Origin: an uncultured Ruminococcus sp.
Lineage (GTDB): Bacteria > Bacillota > Clostridia > Oscillospirales > Acutalibacteraceae
DNA length: 49,376 nt
Direction of reading: 5' to 3'
NCBI GenBank assembly: GCA_902790475.1
Contig: CADASG010000019.1
Location: forward strand, 1-49,376
This document shows positions 24,390 to 31,530 of this stretch, one piece after another. How positions within the stretch are numbered: the stretch's first letter is position 1; every line of letters begins with the position of its first letter. The position numbers were made by a program, and so were the translations under genes. The notes beneath the pieces are model-generated. The model had not been told where the DNA came from. It saw nothing but the letters and a program-made list of their open reading frames with translations, and did not search any database.

Positions 24390-24796
24390 ATGATGATTAA
24401 ATACTCAAAATCAGCTTTGAAGTTTCTTGCAAAAGCAGATAAGCCTACTGTGGCAAGAATTCGCAACGCAATTGAGGGATTAACGCTCTTCCTCCGGACG
24501 GTGATATAAAAACCATGCAAGGTTATTCCGACGGCAGACAACGGCTCCGAGTTGGAAAATTCCGGATTGTGTTTAGGGCAACACCGCACAATTCAAGGCG
24601 CACGGCTTGCTTGAATATTATTCCGTCAGCTTGCCCAAAAAATCTCGGCAAGGCGACAGCCTTACCTCAATTAAAAATCTTACTGCGCAATCCGCACACC
24701 TGAATTATGCGGTATTGCCTTAGATTTACCGTTGAGAATGAAATTGAAATTGTTTATATCATTGATATAGGCTCGCGTGGCGACATTTATAAATAA
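24390..24796 (+). pseudogene. RelE/ParE-family toxin, disrupted by a frameshift and a miniature element
   Basis: The start MMIKYSKSALKFLAKADK is typical of RelE/ParE mRNA interferase-type toxins. The frame is lost near 24483-24488: the following codons, LPPDGDIKTMQGYSDGRQ then LRVGKFRIVF, continue the family sequence in another frame. At 24573-24722 the gene is interrupted by a miniature element. Removing the element and one target copy rejoins RIVF exactly to RFTVENEIEIVYIIDIG and the stop at 24796. Toxin activity should be abolished twice over. The antitoxin follows 12 bp downstream. Confidence 0.88.
24576..24719 (-). repeat. Miniature inverted-repeat element, complete copy B, inside the toxin gene
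   Basis: 144 bp flanked by TTA (24573-24575 and 24720-24722), which reads as a TTA or TA target duplication. Terminal repeats are GGGCAACACCGCACAATTCA on one side and the complement of TGAATTATGCGGTATTGCC on the other. Orientation is opposite to copy A. Because the host gene is restored exactly by removing element plus one target copy, this copy defines the element's ends. Confidence 0.92.
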
Positions 24797-24808
24797 GGAG
24801 TGATTCGT

Positions 24809-25027
24809 ATGTCTGACAAAGCACTGCAAATGGCTGAAATGATCGAAATGCTTCCTGCGCAGGAACAAGCGCTTGCTTTTGAAATGCTGAAACGCATTGT
24901 GTTGGCTTGGGATCCCGATTTTACTAAAGTAACCTCTGCCGAAGCGAAAAGCATTGAAGAAGCAGAGAAGAGCGGGTTCGTAGCAGAGGACGATATTGAT
25001 TGGGACAATCTTGAAAAGTATGCATAA
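24809..25027 (+). CDS. Antitoxin of the RelE-type pair (intact)
   Basis: 72 residues from ATG 24809, 8 nt after AAGGAG. Helical and acidic: a regular N-terminal segment (ALQMAEMIEMLPAQEQALAFEMLKR read in pieces) and an Asp/Glu-rich C-terminus (EDDIDWDNLEKYA) of the kind that wraps around RelE-like toxins. I recognise the pattern rather than a named family. It survives while its toxin is broken, so it is an orphan that may persist neutrally or protect against a related toxin elsewhere. Confidence 0.75.
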   Translation: MSDKALQMAEMIEMLPAQEQALAFEMLKRIVLAWDPDFTKVTSAEAKSIEEAEKSGFVAEDDIDWDNLEKYA

Positions 25028-25030
25028 CAA

Positions 25031-25063
25031 AAGAAAATCCTGCCACATAGTGACAGGATTTTT
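25031..25063 (-). terminator. Intrinsic terminator of tRNA-Arg (bidirectional)
   Basis: AATCCTGCCAC and GTGACAGGATT form an 11-bp stem with one G-U around a 3-nt loop, with T-runs on both strands. It lies just past the CCA end of the tRNA and also follows the antitoxin stop. Confidence 0.85.
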
Positions 25064-25067
25064 CCTT

Positions 25068-25144
25068 TGGCGCGCCGGAAGAGACTCGAACTCCCGACCT
25101 TCTGATTCGTAGTCAGACACTCTATCCAGCTGAGCTACCGGCGC
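25068..25144 (-). tRNA. tRNA-Arg, anticodon ACG
   Basis: 77 nt with an encoded CCA. On the minus strand the acceptor arm pairs GCGCCGG with CCGGCGC, the anticodon loop is CTACGAA with ACG at 25108-25110, and the T arm contains GTTCGAGTC. ACG reads CGN codons after A34 deamination to inosine. Its 3' half is duplicated 832 bp downstream, so the gene has served as an integration target while remaining intact. Confidence 0.97.
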
Positions 25145-25426
25145 ATACGCGGTTTTTTCCGCTAAACAGTATGTTACCATATTTGAAAATAAAATGCAAG
25201 TGTTTTTTTAAAATTATCTGAAAAAATTTGCAAAAAATTTTCGGCGAAAAAAGAAAGGCGGCAAATTCGGTAAAAGATTACAGATTTTTCTCGATTTGTC
25301 ATTGCTTTTTTTGCATTGGAAAACCCCGTCAGATAAAAAATTTATAAATTCTTTTTCAGAAAAATTGTAAAAAACTCTTTATTTTTTTGTAATTATATGT
25401 TACAATAATAACCGCGGGAACAAAAA

Positions 25427-25460
25427 AATCCGCATAAAACTGGCGATTTTATGCAGGATT
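25427..25460 (+). promoter_or_regulatory. Leader hairpin upstream of the CHAP hydrolase gene
   Basis: AATCC and GCATAAAA pair with TTTTATGC and GGATT: 13 bp with one bulged A and a 7-nt loop. It is not followed by a T-run, so it is not a terminator. It would lie near the 5' end of an RNA begun at the upstream TACAAT (25401-25406). Confidence 0.45.
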
Positions 25461-25538
25461 CCGCAAAGGTTACAAGATGTTGTGAATGTTGTAGCAAATT
25501 GCACATTATCCTGTGTTTATAATCGGTGGAAATACGAT

Positions 25539-25568
25539 TTGACATTTTCGGTGCAGTTGTGTTACAAT
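25539..25568 (+). promoter_or_regulatory. Promoter of the CHAP hydrolase gene
   Basis: TTGACA (25539-25544), an 18-bp spacer and TACAAT (25563-25568). Start of transcription would fall about 75 nt before the TTG start codon. Confidence 0.65.
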
Positions 25569-25651
25569 AACCGTGGTTACAAAAAAGTAATCAACTAAGC
25601 GCAAATACTATCACGTGATTTTGCGCGTAACTTTAAGAAAGGGTGATACCA

Positions 25652-26971
25652 TTGAAGCATTTTGCTTTAAGACGCGTATCTGCTATAGCGGTAACGGCAG
25701 CGCTGTTACTTACAACCGTTTTTTCGATTTCCATATTCGCTAACGCGGCAACGTTCTCTCCGAGACTGACCGCGCCCGCGAGAACCAATAAATATTACTA
25801 CAGCGACAAGAATATTTATTACGCTTCCGGTTGGGGTATGCCAAACTGTACCGCTTATGCTTACGGCAGAGCTTATGAGATCTTGGGCAAGGAGCCTAAG
25901 CTTTCCTGGTACAGCGCGGAAACCTGGTACGACTACAACCGCAGCGGCGGTTACTACAATTACGGCAGGACCCCCAAGGTCGGCGCGATTGCCTGCTGGT
26001 GTTACAACGGCGGCGGTCACGTCGCAGTAGTTGAGCAGATCAACAGCGACGGTTCCATGGTGCTGTCCAACTCCGGTTACAACTACCTCGAGTTCTATCT
26101 TACATACGCTAACAAAAACGATTCAAACCCCGGCGGAAACAGCTGGTGGACTTTCCAGGGCTATATTTACATTATTGATTCCGCTGATGTGGTCGATTCC
26201 GAGCCTGCCGTAGAGTATAAAAACGGCGTCTACAAGGTTCAGGTGGATTCCACACTCAACATGAGAAGCGGCGCAGGGACAAGCAACGCATACGTTACTT
26301 CCGTTCCCAATGGAGCAAAGCTCAGCGTTACTCAGACCAAGCAAGCCGGCGGCTACACATGGGGCTACACTACATACAATAATAAAAGCGGTTGGGTAGC
26401 TCTTGACTACTGTGTATATGTTTCCGAGATTCCCGAGGAGACCAAGGCTCCTGCAACACAGCCTGCTACACAGCCCGCAACTAAGGCTCCTGCGACACAG
26501 CCTGCAACTAAGGCTCCTGCGACACAGCCCGCAACTAAGGCTCCTGTGACACAGCCTGCGACCAAGGCTCCCGCGACACAGCCTGCGACCAAGGCTCCTG
26601 CGACACAGCCTGCAACAAAGGCTCCTGCAACGCAGCCTGCGACAAAGGCTCCTTCAACACAGCCTACCACGGCTCCTGTAACACAGCCTGTGACCAAAGC
26701 TCCCGCAACCGTAGCAACACAGAAGCCCGTTACAACAACAGCTCCTGCAACAGTTCCTGCACCTGCCAAGAAAAAGGGTCTCGGCATCGGTGATATCAAC
26801 TCCGACGGAGTTATCAGCATTTCCGACGCTACCATGATACAGAAGTACCTCTCAGACAGCATCAAGCTCACCTCAGAGCAAGTCGGCTGGTGTGACTTCA
26901 ATTTCGACGGCAGGGTCACAATTGACGACGTAACCGGAATCCAGAGATACGCGTCACTCAAATACGATTGA
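25652..26971 (+). CDS. Secreted CHAP-domain peptidoglycan hydrolase with SH3b and type I dockerin
   Basis: About 439 residues. TTG at 25652 is preferred: AGAAAGGG lies 8 nt upstream, whereas the GTG at 25643 would sit on it. After a signal peptide ending near IFANA comes a CHAP domain with catalytic Cys in MPNCTAYAYGRA and His in GGGHVAVVE. An SH3b domain follows (LNMRSGAGTSNAYVTSVPNG), then about ten APATQPATK repeats. A C-terminal dockerin has two Ca-binding loops (GDINSDGVISISD, CDFNFDGRVTIDD). CHAP enzymes cut peptide cross-links or amide bonds in peptidoglycan. The dockerin should tether it to a cohesin-bearing scaffold. Confidence 0.92.
   Translation: MKHFALRRVSAIAVTAALLLTTVFSISIFANAATFSPRLTAPARTNKYYYSDKNIYYASGWGMPNCTAYAYGRAYEILGKEPKLSWYSAETWYDYNRSGGYYNYGRTPKVGAIACWCYNGGGHVAVVEQINSDGSMVLSNSGYNYLEFYLTYANKNDSNPGGNSWWTFQGYIYIIDSADVVDSEPAVEYKNGVYKVQVDSTLNMRSGAGTSNAYVTSVPNGAKLSVTQTKQAGGYTWGYTTYNNKSGWVALDYCVYVSEIPEETKAPATQPATQPATKAPATQPATKAPATQPATKAPVTQPATKAPATQPATKAPATQPATKAPATQPATKAPSTQPTTAPVTQPVTKAPATVATQKPVTTTAPATVPAPAKKKGLGIGDINSDGVISISDATMIQKYLSDSIKLTSEQVGWCDFNFDGRVTIDDVTGIQRYASLKYD
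26444..26700 (+). repeat. 27-bp coding repeats (Ala/Thr/Pro/Gln linker)
   Basis: About nine tandem copies of a 27-bp unit such as AAGGCTCCTGCGACACAGCC followed by TGCAACT, encoding APATQPATK. It forms an extended, probably O-glycosylated linker between the SH3b and dockerin domains. Third-base differences between units show they are not newly copied, but length is likely to vary among strains. Confidence 0.85.
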
Positions 26972-26984
26972 TCATAATTGATAC

Positions 26985-27022
26985 GAGCGGTTTAGACCAA
27001 AAGGTTTGAACCGCTCTTTTTT
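26985..27022 (+). terminator. Intrinsic terminator after the CHAP gene
   Basis: GAGCGGTT pairs with AACCGCTC, with an inner ACC/GGT stem around AAAA, followed by a run of six T's. Confidence 0.9.
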
Positions 27023-27069
27023 GTGTGAAAAATCTTTATAAAAGGGTATCATATTTTGAAAAAATGTGT

Positions 27070-27075
27070 TATAAT
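27070..27075 (+). promoter_or_regulatory. Extended -10 promoter for rlmB
   Basis: TGTTATAAT: a perfect TATAAT preceded by TGn, 35 bp before the start codon. The -35 region (near TATCAT) is poor, as usual for extended -10 sites. Confidence 0.55.
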
Positions 27076-27109
27076 AACAAAGAGTATGAATAAGATACGA
27101 GGAATTGGC

Positions 27110-27859
27110 ATGAAAGAAAGACAAAATGACATACATTCTGATGTGATCGCAGGCAGGAATCCCGTCAGCGAGGCGCTCAGAAGCAGCCGCCCGATAGACA
27201 AGATACTGGTGGCGCGCGGAGAACAGAGCGGCGCGATCGTGGGTATCCTCGCGAAAGCGCGCGATAAGCGCATTCCCGTCAAGGAGGTTGACCGTCAAAA
27301 GCTGGACTATCTCAGCGCAGGCGCTCCTCACCAGGGGATCATCGCCTTTGCTGCCGTGCGCGAATACGCATCGGTCGAGGATATTTTCGCCTGCGCCGAA
27401 CAGCGCGGCGAGCCGCCTTTTATTGTGGTGCTCGACGAGGTGGAGGATCCGCACAATCTGGGTGCGATAATCCGCACCGCCGAATGCGCCGGAGTTCACG
27501 GCGTGATTATTCCCAAGCGGCGCAGCGCCGGACTCAGCTACACCGTGGGCAAGGCTTCCGCAGGCGCGGTAGAATATATGAACGTGGCGAGAGTCACCAA
27601 TATCGCCGTTCTGCTCGACGAGCTGAAATCAAAGGGCGTGTGGGTGTTCGGAGCAGATATGAACGGCGAAGACTACCGCAAATGTGATTTTTCGGGTCCC
27701 TGCGCTATCGTTATCGGCAACGAGGGAAAGGGTATCTCCCGTTTGGTACGCGAAAAATGCGACGTGATCGTGTCGCTTCCCATGAAGGGTAAAATCAACT
27801 CACTCAACGCTTCCGTCGCGGCAGGCATTTTGATGTACCGCGCAATGGAACGCAAATAA
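27110..27859 (+). CDS. rlmB: SpoU/TrmH-family 23S rRNA 2'-O-methyltransferase
   Basis: 249 residues from ATG 27110, 6 nt after GAGGA. An N-terminal substrate-binding domain (VIAGRNPVSEALRSS, HQGIIAFAA) is followed by the SPOUT domain. Its knot motifs are DEVEDPHNLGAIIRTAE, IVIGNEGKGISRLV and LPMKGKINSLNASVAAGIL. RlmB-type enzymes methylate the ribose of G2251 of 23S rRNA (E. coli numbering) using SAM. It heads a three-gene run with the ATPase-like gene and rpe. Confidence 0.9.
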   Translation: MKERQNDIHSDVIAGRNPVSEALRSSRPIDKILVARGEQSGAIVGILAKARDKRIPVKEVDRQKLDYLSAGAPHQGIIAFAAVREYASVEDIFACAEQRGEPPFIVVLDEVEDPHNLGAIIRTAECAGVHGVIIPKRRSAGLSYTVGKASAGAVEYMNVARVTNIAVLLDELKSKGVWVFGADMNGEDYRKCDFSGPCAIVIGNEGKGISRLVREKCDVIVSLPMKGKINSLNASVAAGILMYRAMERK

Positions 27860-27876
27860 GAAAGGACGTGTCAGCC

Positions 27877-30528
27877 TTGTCGGATTACGATAAAAAAGAG
27901 GACTTGCTAAGGGAGCTTGAAATCCAGAGTATCCTTGAGGAAAGTCGCGATTTGGCGGATATCGAGCAGATGAAAAGGAACGCGCAAAAATACCGCGCTA
28001 AGCCAAAGGTGCAGGATATTTTCAGCAACGCCGACCAAAAGCCGCGTTTGGAGAATGCCGATCCGCTGACGGCAGCAGACGAGGAAAAGGTAAAAAAGGC
28101 GGATAAAAAAGCCAAAGCCAAGTCGGAAAACACAATTGTGGGCGACAAAACCGCAACAACTATCCAAACCGAGCTGATGATGGACGGCAGCGCCGAAAAC
28201 GTGCCTGCAGTCGGGTCTGAGCCCGAAGACGATAAACCTGCCGCTGCCGAGCCGGAGCTTCCCGAGGAGGAAAAAGAGATAGTCACTCTCACCCCCGAGT
28301 ACGCCGACGACGCCCGTTTTGCAGGCGATGTTATAGGCGAGGTGGACACCTTCCGCGAATCCTCCCCGATAGAGAGCATTCAGTCCATTGATATCGACAT
28401 GGACGAGCAAAACTACGAGCAAAAGCAGAAAATGCAGGAGGACGAAAAACAGCAGAAATACCGCGAGCTGTTTCAGGAAAAGGAAGACGGCAAGCCTGCA
28501 AAGCACGTTGTGTCCCGTGTGCCCGTATACCAGCCAGAGGAGCCGTCAAATCTGCTAAATGTAAAAGCAGGCAGGTTCTCCGAGGTGGTCGAGACCCAGT
28601 ACGAGGAATACATACGCTCCAAAAATCCGTCTGTGATGGCGCATGTTATCCGACCCGAGCCAAAGCATGAGGAAGCCGAGGAGGAAAAGCCGCGCGACGA
28701 GCGCTCTGTTAAGGAAAAGGTGATTTCCGCGGTAGTCGGCTTTTTCTCGCGCGACGAGTCCGACGACACCGACACTCCAAAGCAAAATACGACTCCCGTG
28801 GAGGATTACACGGGTGAGGAAGACGAGCAGAGCATCAGGTATGAGCTCAACTCCAATATAAAGAAGCTGTTTTTCCGCAGTTTGATTTCAGGCGTTATCG
28901 CGGCGGTCGCTGTTTTGATAACAGCTGCGGCAAGGATTTTCCCCGACGCGATCATCGGAGCCATCCCTGTTGCGCCGGCGGCTTATGCGGTATTCAACTT
29001 CCTGCTGATCGGTTCGTCGATCGTGCTCAACCGCGTAGCCATGATCAGCGGACTTACTCCGCTGCTTAAATTCAAGGGCAACTCCGATACCGCCGTAGCT
29101 GTCGCAGGCGCGTCCGCGGTGCTGCAAACCTTGGTCAGCTTCTTCTGTCTGGGCGATATGTCCGGATTTAACGTGAACTATTACTCCACCGTGGTGCTGC
29201 TGGCGTTCTTCGCCAACAACCTCGGCAAGCTGTTCCTGCTTTTGAGGGTGCGCGATAATTTCCGCTTTGTATCCTCAAAGGGACAGAAGTACGCCGCCAA
29301 GATCTACAACGACGAAAACGTAGCGAACAAAATGCTAAGCGGCACTCCTGCCGACCGCACACTGATCGCTTATCAGCACAAAACAAAGTTCCCGTCCAAT
29401 TTCCTGAAAATATCCTACGCTCCCGACCCGAGCGAGGATCTGGCTTCAAAAATGGCGCCGGTCACCACCATAGCGGCAGCGGCTATCGCCCTGCTTTACG
29501 GCGTGATCAAGCTTGACTTTGCCGACGCGGTGAACACCTTCTCGCTGATCACCGCGCTCGGTATCCCCGTGGCTACTCTGCTTGCGGTGAATCTGCCGGT
29601 GCGCAGACTCTGCAAAAAACTGATCGGCTACGACGCTATGCTTGCAGGCTACCCGTCTATCAAGCAGTTCTGTGACAGTACGGCAGTGATGATCGACGCG
29701 AACGAGCTGTTTCCTGCCGATACGATCGAGCTTGAGGGTATCAAAACCTTTGAGGAATTCAATGTGGACGAGTCGCTTCTGTGCGGTATCGCGATCCTAA
29801 AAGAAGCGCAGAACCCCATTGCGAACGCCTTTGAATCGGTTGTGACCGAGACCCGCGAAACACTGCCCGAGGTGGAAAGCGTTCTCTATGAGGACGATCT
29901 GGGACTGGTCGGCTGGATAAACGGCGAGCGGATTTTGGTCGGTTCACGTCAGCTTATGGAAAAATACAGCGTTGATACCCCTGCCGCCGACTATGAGGCA
30001 AAGTACGCCAAGGACGACCGCCAGATCACTTATCTTGCGCGTGCAGGCAGACCGGTCGCGATGCTTGTGACAAAGTATCACGCCGACTCGGAGCTGAAAA
30101 GCGAAATGCAGCGCGCAGAGGCTAACGGCATCAGCTTCCTGATCCGTACCACCGACTACAACATCACCGACGAGCTGGTCGCAAAGCTCTACAACCTGTT
30201 CTACCGCAGCATAAAGGTATTGCCTACTGGCTTGGGCAACGTGCTCAAGGAGGCGCAGAGCGTCACCGAGGAGACCTCGCGCTCCTACCTTATCACGGGC
30301 GGCAAGGCGTCGTCCATGTCGCGCGCGGTATCGGGCTGTGTGAGGATAAAGCAGAACATCTCGCTTGCTATCATGATCCAGCTGATCGCAGTGATCGCAG
30401 GTATTATGATAGCCGCCACGCTTTCGCTGTACGCAGGCGTAGGCGTAATGGGCTCGCTCGAGGTATTTATATACGCTGTTTTCTGGGCGGCTGCCACACT
30501 TATCGCTCCGTCCGTACAAAAACCGTGA
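27877..30528 (+). CDS. P-type-ATPase-like membrane protein with degenerate catalytic motif
   Basis: About 883 residues. TTG at 27877 is chosen because AAAGGA lies 10 nt upstream; the GTG at 27868 is only 1 nt from it. Residues 1 to about 320 are acidic, charged and probably disordered. Membrane helices follow, then a region laid out like a P-type ATPase. FCDSTAVMIDANELFPADTI occupies the phosphorylation site where DKTGT is expected. ILKEAQNPIANAF resembles the hexP-like region, and GWINGERILVGSRQLM is N-domain-like. TGDGxNDxxAL is absent. Two C-terminal helices end the protein. I infer a non-catalytic relative, perhaps regulatory or structural. It lies between rlmB and rpe. Confidence 0.72.
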   Translation: MSDYDKKEDLLRELEIQSILEESRDLADIEQMKRNAQKYRAKPKVQDIFSNADQKPRLENADPLTAADEEKVKKADKKAKAKSENTIVGDKTATTIQTELMMDGSAENVPAVGSEPEDDKPAAAEPELPEEEKEIVTLTPEYADDARFAGDVIGEVDTFRESSPIESIQSIDIDMDEQNYEQKQKMQEDEKQQKYRELFQEKEDGKPAKHVVSRVPVYQPEEPSNLLNVKAGRFSEVVETQYEEYIRSKNPSVMAHVIRPEPKHEEAEEEKPRDERSVKEKVISAVVGFFSRDESDDTDTPKQNTTPVEDYTGEEDEQSIRYELNSNIKKLFFRSLISGVIAAVAVLITAAARIFPDAIIGAIPVAPAAYAVFNFLLIGSSIVLNRVAMISGLTPLLKFKGNSDTAVAVAGASAVLQTLVSFFCLGDMSGFNVNYYSTVVLLAFFANNLGKLFLLLRVRDNFRFVSSKGQKYAAKIYNDENVANKMLSGTPADRTLIAYQHKTKFPSNFLKISYAPDPSEDLASKMAPVTTIAAAAIALLYGVIKLDFADAVNTFSLITALGIPVATLLAVNLPVRRLCKKLIGYDAMLAGYPSIKQFCDSTAVMIDANELFPADTIELEGIKTFEEFNVDESLLCGIAILKEAQNPIANAFESVVTETRETLPEVESVLYEDDLGLVGWINGERILVGSRQLMEKYSVDTPAADYEAKYAKDDRQITYLARAGRPVAMLVTKYHADSELKSEMQRAEANGISFLIRTTDYNITDELVAKLYNLFYRSIKVLPTGLGNVLKEAQSVTEETSRSYLITGGKASSMSRAVSGCVRIKQNISLAIMIQLIAVIAGIMIAATLSLYAGVGVMGSLEVFIYAVFWAAATLIAPSVQKP

Positions 30529-30547
30529 TTATTGGGAGGAACTGAAA

Positions 30548-31198
30548 TTGAAAATTGCACCTTCACTTTTATCCTGTGATTTCTCAAAAATGGGCAGCGA
30601 GATCGAACGCATGGACAAAGCAGGCGCGGACTGGATGCACCTTGACGTGATGGACGGTCACTTTGTGCCTAACATCACCTTCGGCGCGCCTGTTTACAAG
30701 ACCGTGCGCCGTTATTCCGACAAGCCCTTTGACGTTCATCTTATGATCACCGATCCGCTGCGCTATATCGACGATTTTGCCGACGCGGGCGCGGATATCA
30801 TCACCTTTCACGTTGAGAGCGATTCTCCTGTTGAGGAGACTATTCAAAAAATCAAGTCGCGCGGTATAAAGGCAGGCTTGGTCATCAAGCCGAACACCCC
30901 TGCAAGCGCGGTATTTCCCTACCTTGAACAGCTTGATTTGGTGCTTGTAATGACCGTTGAGCCCGGCTTCGGCGGTCAGAGCTTCATGGCTGACATGCTT
31001 CCAAAGGTCACGGCTGTCAAAGAAGAGTGCCGCCGCCTCGGTATTGAACTCCCGGTGGAGATCGACGGCGGAGTGAGCGAGGACACCATCGCTCAGGCGG
31101 CAGCCGTAGGCGTGGACATATGCGTAGCAGGAACCGCCGTGTTCAAAGCGGAGGATCCCAAAAAAGCGATCGCCAAGCTGAAAAGCCTTTGTGATTAA
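30548..31198 (+). CDS. rpe: Ribulose-phosphate 3-epimerase
   Basis: 216 residues from a TTG start 7 nt after GGGAGGA. Full family signature: IAPSLLSCDFSKMG, WMHLDVMDGHFVPNITFG, DVHLMITDP, VMTVEPGFGGQSF, EIDGGVSEDT and VAGTAVF, including metal ligands His/Asp in HLDVMDG and HLM. It interconverts ribulose-5-phosphate and xylulose-5-phosphate in the pentose phosphate pathway. In many Firmicutes it is found in the rsgA-rpe-thiN region; that context is not kept here. Confidence 0.96.
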   Translation: MKIAPSLLSCDFSKMGSEIERMDKAGADWMHLDVMDGHFVPNITFGAPVYKTVRRYSDKPFDVHLMITDPLRYIDDFADAGADIITFHVESDSPVEETIQKIKSRGIKAGLVIKPNTPASAVFPYLEQLDLVLVMTVEPGFGGQSFMADMLPKVTAVKEECRRLGIELPVEIDGGVSEDTIAQAAAVGVDICVAGTAVFKAEDPKKAIAKLKSLCD

Positions 31199-31212
31199 TA
31201 GTTTTTATAGGA

Positions 31213-31247
31213 CGGTCAGGTTGATTCCCTGACCGCCTTTTTGTTTT
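31213..31247 (+). terminator. Intrinsic terminator after rpe
   Basis: CGGTCAGG pairs with CCTGACCG around TTGATTC, followed by CCTTTTTGTTTTT. Confidence 0.92.
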
Positions 31248-31276
31248 TAGAGGGGAGAGTGGCGCTTTTCCTCTAT

Positions 31277-31404
31277 ATGTCATTTCGAGCGGTGCCCGAA
31301 GGGCAAAATCACGAAGTGATTTAGCCGAGAAATCTCCCTGACAGGAAACCACGCTTCACCTCCGAGGAGATTTCCCTACACGTTCCGCTTGGTCGAAATG
31401 ACAT
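31277..31404. repeat. Intergenic palindromic repeat (ATGTCATTTCGA type)
   Basis: 128 bp with perfect 12-bp ends ATGTCATTTCGA and TCGAAATGACAT, plus inner inverted motifs (GAGAAATCTCC and GGAGATTTCC, and AATCACGAAGTGATTT as a local hairpin). Non-coding repeats with this edge sequence are scattered in many bacterial genomes. It differs in sequence from the other miniature element of this window. Confidence 0.8.
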
Positions 31405-31431
31405 CGGGAGATAAGTTGTTGTCAAAAAAGG

Positions 31432-31460
31432 TTGATTTTTAATAAGGAATGTGATATTAT
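31432..31460 (+). promoter_or_regulatory. Promoter of the NlpC/P60-Ig protein
   Basis: TTGATT (31432-31437), 17-bp spacer, TATTAT (31455-31460) with TG just upstream of the -10. Confidence 0.6.
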
Positions 31461-31530
31461 GATATTTGTATAGGTATATGACATTATGAAATCGGCTTAT
31501 CGTGACAGCCAAACAGGGGAGAGTAATATT

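Larger units (their letters stand above)
25145..25651. other. Long AT-rich upstream region of the CHAP gene
   Basis: About 500 bp without a gene. It holds two promoter-like sites that share a TGTTACAATAA core (25401 and 25563), a 13-bp hairpin between them, and the CHAP ribosome site. The rest is AT-rich with no further feature seen. Confidence 0.6.

Noticed and set aside
24680-25180. 166-codon minus-strand frame across tRNA-Arg and antitoxin
   Set aside because: It reads through a tRNA gene, a terminator and a mobile element, so it is accidental.
25380-25640. ydaO (cyclic di-AMP) riboswitch before the CHAP gene
   Set aside because: Context fits, but the conserved ydaO core sequences could not be found by eye. 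Only a simple hairpin is supported.
26444-26700. Regular short repeats that could suggest a CRISPR array
   Set aside because: Units are contiguous, in frame and without unique spacers; they encode a protein linker.
26407-26961. 184-codon minus-strand frame with many GALVAGCVA repeats
   Set aside because: It is the complement of the 27-bp Thr/Pro linker repeats of the CHAP gene, not a separate gene.
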